A DNA stretch of 64,000 nt from Shewanella sp. Isolate13 (GTDB lineage Bacteria > Pseudomonadota > Gammaproteobacteria > Enterobacterales > Shewanellaceae): positions 1-64,000 of the forward strand of contig NZ_JAKEVD010000011.1 in assembly GCF_022398325.1 (NCBI RefSeq). Direction: 5' to 3'. This document shows, one piece after another, positions 57,027 through 64,000 of the stretch. A program made the position numbers and the translations under genes. Every line of letters starts with the position of its first letter. Position 1 is the stretch's first letter. The notes beneath the pieces are model-generated. The model searched no databases, was not told the DNA's origin, and was given only the letters and a program-made list of their open reading frames with translations.

Positions 57027-57767
57027 TTAAAAAGCGTATAACAGAGTCATGTTTGTCTCTGTATCTGTGCTTTCCTTGTCATCTAATGGACTGTCATTGT
57101 AACGTACGATCACAGCGAACTTCATTGCCAATGCGCCAACAATATTAGCTGTAATTGCCGACTCAGAACGCCCCTCTAAACTATCGCCGTAATCGGCAAC
57201 AAATAGCTGAGTAAACTTTGAGGTTTCACTGAATTCATAGGTGAAGTTAACCGCGCCGTGGGCTACAACACTATCTTCGCTATCATAACCTAGCAGAGCA
57301 GTTTGCTCATCATCCAGTTTTTTATAGATGTAACCAGGACCAACCTCAGCACTTAAAAACATCTTGCCGCTGTCGATAAACTTATGACCGTAACCGGCAG
57401 AAGCAACCGCCTTATAGTCATAACCTGTAAACGGATCGACTTCGTAGTTACCAGTGATATACATGTAGTTCTTTTCATCGAACTTGTAATCCCCTTGAAC
57501 GCCACCGTAGTAACGCTTGGCCGTGACCTCACCGGTATCTTCTTTATATAAGCCTTCGAGTAGGTATTGATTCTCCCAGTTACCCAACTCCTGCATCATA
57601 TTCAAACGCCCCTTCACTGAAGAGGTTTCGGTATTACCCGTCGTGAGTGTTGCACCAAGCTCGGCCTCACCAGCGAAAGTCTTATCGCCTTCAACAAAAT
57701 CAGCTCCGGCGTGCGCAGCAAAAGGAGCAGCCATTACCACTGCCATAGCTGTAAGTGTTTTTTTCAT
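57027..57767 (-). CDS. DUF481 outer-membrane barrel protein (YdiY-like)
   Basis: 246 residues from ATG 57767, giving a clean signal peptide (MKKTLTAMAVVMAAPFAAHA); the longer TTG-started frame does not. Barrel-type strands: GEAELGATLTTGNTETSSVKG, YMYITGNYEV, ending in NMTLLYAF. DUF481 proteins form small outer-membrane barrels of unknown, possibly salt- or acid-induced, function. Lies upstream of fba with a terminator between. Confidence 0.88.
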   Translation of the reverse strand: MKKTLTAMAVVMAAPFAAHAGADFVEGDKTFAGEAELGATLTTGNTETSSVKGRLNMMQELGNWENQYLLEGLYKEDTGEVTAKRYYGGVQGDYKFDEKNYMYITGNYEVDPFTGYDYKAVASAGYGHKFIDSGKMFLSAEVGPGYIYKKLDDEQTALLGYDSEDSVVAHGAVNFTYEFSETSKFTQLFVADYGDSLEGRSESAITANIVGALAMKFAVIVRYNDSPLDDKESTDTETNMTLLYAF

Positions 57768-57898
57768 ATTATTAGTACTCCATTCACTCAATTCCCTAAA
57801 AATCGGCGCAATATTAACATTTTGTCCTAATAATTGAAAATGGCAGATACAAATAACTTAGGGATCTCCAATATTTATGCGCTAGGATTTCAGGCAAA

Positions 57899-57926
57899 AA
57901 AATACCTGCACGTTGGCAGGTATTTT
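57899..57926 (-). terminator. Terminator after fba
   Basis: AAAATACCTGC / GCAGGTATTTT. Confidence 0.85.
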
Positions 57927-57959
57927 CTAGACAGGCTTTAAGCTGTTTTGGGGTTCAAG

Positions 57960-59024
57960 TTACTTGATTTGTGGGTCAAGTTCACCAGACTGATAAGCTT
58001 TATACATAGCTTGTAGTGACTTAGGCTTGATCTTAGAGCCCATACCCGCACAGCCGAAGGCTTCGTAACGCGTTGTACAGATATCTGCCATCGCTTCCAT
58101 TGATGCCTTCAGGAATTTACGCGGGTCAAACTCAGCTGGGTTTTCAGCAAGGAACTTACGTACTGCGCCAGTCGATGCTAGACGTAGGTCAGTATCGATG
58201 TTCACTTTACGCACACCGTGCTTAATACCTTCAACGATCTCTTCTAATGGCACGCCATAAGTTTCAGGGATAGCACCACCGTATTGGTTGATGATCTCTA
58301 GCCACTCTTGCGGTACAGAAGATGAACCGTGCATTACAAGGTGAGTGTTAGGAATACGCGCGTGGATCTCTTTGATGCGATCGATACGTAATACATCACC
58401 AGTAGGCTTACGGCTAAACTTATATGCGCCGTGGCTAGTACCGATAGCAATTGCTAGCGCATCAACATGCGTATCGGCAACGAAGCGAGCCGCTTCTTCA
58501 GGAGTGGTCAGTAGTTGATCGTGGCTCAAAACACCTTCTGCGCCAACACCATCTTCTTCACCCGCCATACCGGTTTCAAGGCTACCAAGACAACCGATTT
58601 CACCTTCAACAGAAACACCACAAGCGTGAGCGAAAGCCACTGTACGGCGAGTCACATCTACGTTGTACTCATATGAAGCAGGCGTCTTGCCGTCTGCCAT
58701 CAAAGAGCCGTCCATCATCACTGATGACATACCTAACTGGATAGAACGCTGACAGATATCAGGATCGGTACCGTGGTCTTGGTGAATACAAACAGGGATA
58801 TCTGGGTACTGCTCAAGTGCAGCCGCCATTAGATACTTAAGGAACTGTGGACGGGCATACTTACGTGCGCCAGCAGATGCCTGAACGATGACAGGGCTGT
58901 CTGTCGCTTCGGCTGCCTGCATAATTGCACGCATCTGCTCTAGGTTATTCACGTTAAACGCAGGAACACCATATCCGTGCTCTGCAGCGTGATCTAACAT
59001 TTGACGTAGGGAAATTAAGGCCAT
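57960..59024 (-). CDS. fba: Class II fructose-bisphosphate aldolase
   Basis: 354 residues. Metal-binding and catalytic segments: [32 protein letters not shown] and [11 protein letters not shown]. This is the Calvin-type (CbbA) subgroup. It cleaves fructose-1,6-bisphosphate in glycolysis and runs in reverse in gluconeogenesis. Last of tkt-epd-pgk-fba on the minus strand. Confidence 0.96.
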   Translation of the reverse strand: MALISLRQMLDHAAEHGYGVPAFNVNNLEQMRAIMQAAEATDSPVIVQASAGARKYARPQFLKYLMAAALEQYPDIPVCIHQDHGTDPDICQRSIQLGMSSVMMDGSLMADGKTPASYEYNVDVTRRTVAFAHACGVSVEGEIGCLGSLETGMAGEEDGVGAEGVLSHDQLLTTPEEAARFVADTHVDALAIAIGTSHGAYKFSRKPTGDVLRIDRIKEIHARIPNTHLVMHGSSSVPQEWLEIINQYGGAIPETYGVPLEEIVEGIKHGVRKVNIDTDLRLASTGAVRKFLAENPAEFDPRKFLKASMEAMADICTTRYEAFGCAGMGSKIKPKSLQAMYKAYQSGELDPQIK

Positions 59025-59339
59025 TTTTTACTCCAATAATAGGGTGAGTCGCCTCACCAAGGTCACTATCGTTTGGATGGATTTTTATGCTCTAACGTTT
59101 CCAGTTCTATGCTGGCTAACACTAAAGCGGTTACTTTTAATTCTGAGTGTTATTTACAGTCGTTATATACAGCTTTTTATTCGCTTTTATTATCGCTGTT
59201 ATGCACAATTTTCAGCACTGTTTTGTTGGCGGCTAGTGTAACCCCGACAAATGTCGATTTAAAGCCCGCCAACATACAGTTTGGTAATTATTTGGTAACT
59301 GCTCATCAATTAGTATCAATTAACAGCAGATCCCATCAA
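59025..59339. other. Intergenic region between pgk and fba
   Basis: 315 bp, T-rich. Probably carries an fba promoter. No repeat or RNA recognised. Confidence 0.4.
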
Positions 59340-60515
59340 TTACTGTCCGCGACTCTCAAGCATTGCCACAGCAGGAAGCTCTTTGCCCTCTAAAAACTCG
59401 AGGAAAGCACCGCCGCCTGTAGAGATATAAGACACTTTATCGGCGATATCATACTTATCGACAGCCGCTAATGTGTCACCACCACCCGCAATAGAGAAGG
59501 CATTTGACTCGGCAATCGCTTGAGCAATACGCTTAGTACCTTCACCAAACTGATCGAACTCAAATACGCCAACCGGGCCGTTCCAAACAACCGTGCCAGC
59601 ATTTTTGATGATCTCAGCAAGAGCTTCGGCGCTGTCAGGACCGATATCGAAAATCATATCGTCGTCAGACACGTCGCTAACATCTTTCAATGTTGCAGCC
59701 GCTGTTGGGCTAAACTCACCAGCAACAACCACATCAGTTGGTACAGGGATATCGCCGCCACGGCTCTGTGCATTAGCAACAAGGCGCTTAGCTTCGTCGA
59801 TTAGATCCGCTTCAAAAAGTGACTTACCCACTTTGTGGCCAGCAGCGGCAACGAAAGTGTTGGCGATACCGCCACCAACGACAAGTTGGTCAACTTTAGT
59901 TGAAAGGCTTTCAAGTACAGTCAGTTTTGTTGAAACTTTTGAACCACCAACAATAGCAACCATTGGACGCGCTGGGTTATCAAGCGCCTTGCCTAAAGCC
60001 TCAAGCTCACCGGCAAGCAATGGACCTGCACACGCGATTGGTGCGTGAAGACCAACGCCGTGAGTCGATGCCTGGGCGCGGTGAGCGGTACCAAATGCAT
60101 CCATCACATAGACATCACAAAGTGCAGCCATCTTCTTAGATAGCGCTTCATCGTTCTTCTTCTCACCCACGTTAAAGCGAACGTTTTCGAAAACAACCAC
60201 TTCACCCACAGCGACTTCGATACCGTCTAGGTAGTCTGTTGCTAGGCGTACTGGACAATCTAGTGCTTTTGTTAGGTAATCAACCACAGGCTGCATAGAA
60301 AATTCAGCGTTAAACTCACCTTCAGTTGGACGACCTAGGTGAGACATCACCATTACCGCAGCACCTTTCTCAAGGGCCAGTTTGATAGTCGGTAGAGAGG
60401 CGCGCAGACGTGCATCACTGGTGACTACGCCATCGCTTACAGGTACGTTTAGATCTTCACGAATAAGCACGCGCTTACCTTGAAGGTCCAAATCTTTCAT
60501 ATTAAGAATCGCCAT
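59340..60515 (-). CDS. pgk: Phosphoglycerate kinase
   Basis: 391 residues. Opens with [13 protein letters not shown]; contains [22 protein letters not shown] and [15 protein letters not shown]. Transfers phosphate between 1,3-bisphosphoglycerate and ADP. Between epd and fba, the standard gammaproteobacterial order, although a 417-bp gap with a repeat element separates it from epd. Confidence 0.97.
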   Translation of the reverse strand: MAILNMKDLDLQGKRVLIREDLNVPVSDGVVTSDARLRASLPTIKLALEKGAAVMVMSHLGRPTEGEFNAEFSMQPVVDYLTKALDCPVRLATDYLDGIEVAVGEVVVFENVRFNVGEKKNDEALSKKMAALCDVYVMDAFGTAHRAQASTHGVGLHAPIACAGPLLAGELEALGKALDNPARPMVAIVGGSKVSTKLTVLESLSTKVDQLVVGGGIANTFVAAAGHKVGKSLFEADLIDEAKRLVANAQSRGGDIPVPTDVVVAGEFSPTAAATLKDVSDVSDDDMIFDIGPDSAEALAEIIKNAGTVVWNGPVGVFEFDQFGEGTKRIAQAIAESNAFSIAGGGDTLAAVDKYDIADKVSYISTGGGAFLEFLEGKELPAVAMLESRGQ

Positions 60516-60932
60516 TTAAATGCTTCCTTATTGCTTAAGTTAAAAGTTAAAAAATTAAAGTTAAATAAAACTGTGTCACTAAACCTCGGGGACACAACAC
60601 CCAAGGCTTAGTCTCTGGTCTGCACAACAAAGCCACTGCAAACCTACTTTTATATTCTTTCGTTTTCCGGCTTTATCGTCTTAGCTTGTACCGGCTTTTT
60701 TCGTCTTAGCCTTTCCTTGAGCCTAGGACCTAGACCCTAGGACGCTTCACGGCTAGAGCGGGCTTCGCCCTGCTATACAGTCAAAATCCGGTATACTGTT
60801 TCGCTTTTGCTTTTCCGGCTTTATTCGTCTTTGCTTGTACCGTCTCAGCTTTCTTCGGCTTTTAACCTGCTTTTATCGTCTTAGCTCTTCCTAGAACCTA
60901 GAACCAGCTCTTCCTAGAACCTTCTTTTCAAC
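60516..60932. repeat. Dispersed hairpin element, copy D, between epd and pgk
   Basis: Low-complexity CTTT/GGCTTTT/CGTCTT sequence of the same type as at 18.1-19.0 kb. GGGC-TTC-GCCC lies at 60760-60770, a paired change relative to GGAC/GTCC in the other copies. The second hairpin shows a C-to-T change giving a wobble pair. The remainder must contain a pgk promoter. Confidence 0.85.
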
Positions 60933-61952
60933 CTAGGACCTTCTTTTCGCCTTAATCATCTCTAAACTGGTATCGAGCATACGGTTCGCAAAGCCCCACT
61001 CATTATCACACCACAGCAGTAGCTTAACTAAGTGGCCATCGCTAACGCGAGTCTGGGTGCCATCGACGATGCTAGAGCGTGGGTCGTGGTTAAAGTCACA
61101 GGACACCAATGGCTCATTGGTAAAACCGACGACGCCTGAGAACGAGCCTTCACTGGCTTGCTTGAGCACTCGATTAACCTCTGCAATATCGACGCGCTTG
61201 TTGAGCGTAACGGAAAGGTCGATAGCGGTAACGTTAATCGTCGGCACCCGCACGGAGATCGCTTCAAACTTATCTTTCATCTGCGGCAAAATGCGCTCAA
61301 TACCACGGGCAAGCTTAGTATCAACAGGAATTATAGACTGCCCTGCGGCGCGAGTACGGCGCAAGTCATCATGATAGGCGTCAATCACCTGCTGATCGTT
61401 CATCGCAGAATGGATCGTGGTGATGGCACCACTTTTAACTTCGAAGTGCTTATTGAGCACATCAATCACCGGTACGATACAGTTGGTGGTGCAGGAGGCG
61501 TTAGACACAACTGTATGTTCGGCTTTGAGTAAATCTTGGTTCACACCATAGACTATGGTGGCATCGACATCACTTGATGATGGATGGCTGATCAGTACCT
61601 GCTTGGCACCCGCTTTGATATGCGCTTCACAATCTGCTCTATCGTGCAGTACCCCTGTGGCCTCGTAGACGATATCGATATCCATCTCTTTCCAAGGCAG
61701 GTTTTCTGGATTGGGCTCATGTAGCAGTTTGATGGCGTCATCGCCAATAACCATGTGTTGCTTTTCAAACTTAACTTGGGTGTGGAATCGACCGTGGGTG
61801 GTGTCGTACTGAGTCAAATGAAGCATCGCTTCTGGTTTCGCCAACTCGTTAATCGCCACAATCTGAATACGGTCGCGTTTTGCAGACTCATACAGTGCAC
61901 GAAGAATTGAACGACCAATACGGCCGTAGCCATTTATAGCGACTCTGATCAT
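60933..61952 (-). CDS. epd: Erythrose-4-phosphate dehydrogenase
   Basis: 339 residues. NAD-binding [16 protein letters not shown] and catalytic [13 protein letters not shown]. The segment [23 protein letters not shown] is typical of Epd (GapB) and not of GapA. It oxidises erythrose-4-phosphate toward pyridoxal phosphate synthesis. Located between tkt and pgk. Confidence 0.95.
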   Translation of the reverse strand: MIRVAINGYGRIGRSILRALYESAKRDRIQIVAINELAKPEAMLHLTQYDTTHGRFHTQVKFEKQHMVIGDDAIKLLHEPNPENLPWKEMDIDIVYEATGVLHDRADCEAHIKAGAKQVLISHPSSSDVDATIVYGVNQDLLKAEHTVVSNASCTTNCIVPVIDVLNKHFEVKSGAITTIHSAMNDQQVIDAYHDDLRRTRAAGQSIIPVDTKLARGIERILPQMKDKFEAISVRVPTINVTAIDLSVTLNKRVDIAEVNRVLKQASEGSFSGVVGFTNEPLVSCDFNHDPRSSIVDGTQTRVSDGHLVKLLLWCDNEWGFANRMLDTSLEMIKAKRRS

Positions 61953-61986
61953 GTAAGCTTTCTATTCCCTTTAATAGCTCATTTAT

Positions 61987-62029
61987 TGATACGACAACGG
62001 CCTACCTCGTTAGGTAAGCCGTTGTATCA
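61987..62029 (-). terminator. Long hairpin between tkt and epd
   Basis: Near-perfect inverted repeat: TGATAC, ACAACGGC and TACCT pair with AGGTA, GCCGTTGT and ATCA around a CGTT loop, with single-base bulges. No T-run follows, so it may be a processing or attenuation structure instead of a terminator. Confidence 0.5.
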
Positions 62030-62169
62030 TAAATGCTTAAAGTAAAAAATACTTAAACAGTTATTCTGTATCTTAGAGCAATTTTTCAATGCAATGCTCA
62101 TAACTAGCCTAGCGCTAGAGCGAGGCATAAGCCTGAGTATTGCATCATTTGCCTTAACACAGCTGCTGG

Positions 62170-64000
62170 TTATAGACCGTTAACGGTTGCTACAACGTTT
62201 TCAACAGTAAAGCCGAAGTACTTCATCAAGTCGCCACCTGGAGCTGACTCACCGAAAGTTGTCATGCCCACAACAGCACCGCCGAAACCAACATACTTAT
62301 GCCAGAAATCAACGTGAGCCGCTTCAATCGCCACACGCTTAGTCACAGAGCTTGGCAGTACAGACTCTTTATAAGCGGCATCTTGCTTGTCGAACTCGTT
62401 AGTCGATGGCATAGATACAACGCGAACCTTCTGACCTTGTTCAGTCAATGCCGCAGCAGAATCTAGAGCAAGTTGTACTTCAGAGCCCGTCGCGATAAGG
62501 ATCAGATCTGGTGTACCAGCGCAATCACTTAGTACGTAACCACCTTTAGCCACGTTAGCTAGCTGCTCAGCACTACGTGCCTGAGCTGGTAGGTTTTGAC
62601 GGCTGAATACCAATGAAGTTGGCGCATTACGACGCTCAATCGCATTCTTCCAAGAAACGGCAGTTTCAGCCGCATCACATGGACGCCATACGTTCATGTT
62701 TGGTGTCATACGTAGGTTAGCAAGTTGCTCAACTGGCTGGTGAGTTGGGCCATCTTCACCTTGACCGATAGAGTCATGGGTGTAAACGAAGATGTTTTGG
62801 ATGCCCATCAATGCAGACATACGTACTGCGTTACGTGCATATTCCATAAACATCATGAAAGTTGCGCCGTAGTTGATGAAACCACCGTGTAGTGAAGCAC
62901 CGTTCATGATGCCGCTCATGCCGAATTCACGTACACCGTAGAAGATGTAGTTACCAGCTGGATCGTCTTGAATACCCTTAGAACCAGACCAAAGCGTTAG
63001 GTTAGAGCCTGCAAGGTCAGCAGAGCCACCTAGCATTTCAGGTAGGATGGCACCAAATGCACCAATCGCATTTTGTGATGCTTTACGGCTAGCGATGCCT
63101 TCGGCTTTATCTTGACACTCTTGAATGAAAGCCTGTGCCTTCTCTTCAAAATCGGCTGGTAGTTCGCCAGTGATAACACGACGCTTGTACTCTGCCGCTA
63201 ACTCTGGGAATGCAACTTCATAAGCAGCGAACTTTTCGTTCCAGCTAGCTTCGCGCGCAGCACCCACTTCTTTAGCATCCCAACCCGCGTAAACGTTTTC
63301 TGGGATTTCGAATGCACCGTGCTTCCAACCAAGGAATTCACGTGCAGCAGCGATCTCTTCATCACCTAATGGGGCGCCGTGACAGTCGTGGCTGCCAGAC
63401 TTGTTTGGTGAACCAAAACCGATAGTGGTTTTGCAGCAGATCATCGTTGGCTTGTCAGTAACAGACTTAGCTTCTTCGATTGCGGCGCGAATAGCGTCGC
63501 TATCGTGACCGTCTACGTTAGCAATCACGTGCCAGCCGTAAGACTCGAAACGCTTAGGCGTGTCATCGGTGAACCAACCTTCTACGTGACCGTCGATAGA
63601 GATACCGTTGTCATCCCAGAATGCGATTAGCTTACCAAGACCTAGGGTGCCCGCTAGAGAACATGCTTCGTGAGAGATACCTTCCATCAAACAGCCATCG
63701 CCTAGGAAGCAGTATGTGAAGTGATCAACGATGTCATGACCTGGCTGGTTAAACTGTGCAGCCAATGTCTTCTCTGCGATTGCCATACCTACGGCGTTAC
63801 TGATACCAGCGCCTAATGGACCTGTTGTGGTTTCAACACCTGGTGTGTAACCGTATTCTGGGTGACCTGGCGTTTTAGAGTGAAGCTGGCGGAAGTTTTT
63901 CAACTCTTCCATTGGCAATGCGTAACCTGTTAGGTGTAGCAAAGAGTAGATAAGCATAGAGCCGTGGCCGTTAGAAAGGATAAAGCGGTCACGATCAACC
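62170..64000 (-). CDS. tkt: Transketolase (N-terminus beyond the window)
   Basis: The frame is open to the window edge; the part upstream of the internal ATG at 63957 reads [13 protein letters not shown], so the start lies beyond 64000. Thiamine-diphosphate and active-site segments: [46 protein letters not shown]. Transfers two-carbon units in the pentose phosphate pathway, supplying erythrose-4-phosphate used by epd downstream. Confidence 0.97.
   Translation of the reverse strand, partial: VDRDRFILSNGHGSMLIYSLLHLTGYALPMEELKNFRQLHSKTPGHPEYGYTPGVETTTGPLGAGISNAVGMAIAEKTLAAQFNQPGHDIVDHFTYCFLGDGCLMEGISHEACSLAGTLGLGKLIAFWDDNGISIDGHVEGWFTDDTPKRFESYGWHVIANVDGHDSDAIRAAIEEAKSVTDKPTMICCKTTIGFGSPNKSGSHDCHGAPLGDEEIAAAREFLGWKHGAFEIPENVYAGWDAKEVGAAREASWNEKFAAYEVAFPELAAEYKRRVITGELPADFEEKAQAFIQECQDKAEGIASRKASQNAIGAFGAILPEMLGGSADLAGSNLTLWSGSKGIQDDPAGNYIFYGVREFGMSGIMNGASLHGGFINYGATFMMFMEYARNAVRMSALMGIQNIFVYTHDSIGQGEDGPTHQPVEQLANLRMTPNMNVWRPCDAAETAVSWKNAIERRNAPTSLVFSRQNLPAQARSAEQLANVAKGGYVLSDCAGTPDLILIATGSEVQLALDSAAALTEQGQKVRVVSMPSTNEFDKQDAAYKESVLPSSVTKRVAIEAAHVDFWHKYVGFGGAVVGMTTFGESAPGGDLMKYFGFTVENVVATVNGL

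Overview
The window looks like chromosome of a marine gammaproteobacterium, most likely Shewanella. The evidence is gene order and protein type: tkt-epd-pgk-fba, xerD-dsbC-recJ, trmN6 next to srmB, fkpA near slyX, an LpoB lipoprotein behind a COG3014-type lipoprotein, and a cysteine-catabolism set (cyuP, cyuA, cyuR). No rRNA, tRNA, CRISPR array, integrase or transposase was seen.

Layout. (1) 1-10.3 kb is an AT-rich accessory block resembling a defence island: a small XRE regulator diverging from a winged-helix/coiled-coil gene plus SF2 helicase; a converging STAND NTPase with an N-terminal Cap4-like nuclease and a C-terminal SEC-C zinc motif; then a tightly coupled four-gene operon (N6-adenine methylase, double-GHKL histidine kinase, receiver protein, HNH nuclease). 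The operon is the best candidate for an undescribed system: it joins modification and cleavage parts to what looks like a phosphorelay. The block ends against an outer-membrane barrel gene that has lost its signal peptide. (2) 11-28.9 kb is core-like: fkpA, slyX, two lipoproteins, an M1 peptidase, a phosphoribosyltransferase, Tat-exported PhoD, a nuclease/phosphatase-fold protein, a DUF808 membrane protein, rpiA, a LysE exporter, a GlxA-type regulator and a D-amino-acid dehydrogenase. Repeat elements with GGTGCTA arrays and tiny hairpins lie between some of these genes. (3) 28.9-33.6 kb is a second accessory insertion: a large imperfect inverted repeat packed with micro-hairpins encloses three AT-rich genes (one uracil-DNA-glycosylase-like, two unrecognised) and no transposase. 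(4) 33.65-43.2 kb holds cyuP, cyuA and the divergent regulator cyuR with paired upstream motifs, then recJ, dsbC, xerD and brnQ. (5) 43.7-57.8 kb holds trmN6, srmB, an RND efflux pair, a TatD-associated radical SAM protein, a membrane PAS/degenerate-GGDEF protein, an unknown membrane protein, a ToxR/ToxS-like pair and a DUF481 barrel. (6) 57.9-64 kb is the minus-strand carbon-metabolism cluster tkt (cut by the window edge), epd, pgk and fba.

The main non-coding theme is a family of very short perfect hairpins, mostly a 4-7 bp stem with a 3-nt loop that reads GNA on one strand. They occur as arrays at the ends of the 29-33 kb insertion and singly inside a dispersed element found at four other places. 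Stem sequences differ between copies while pairing is kept.
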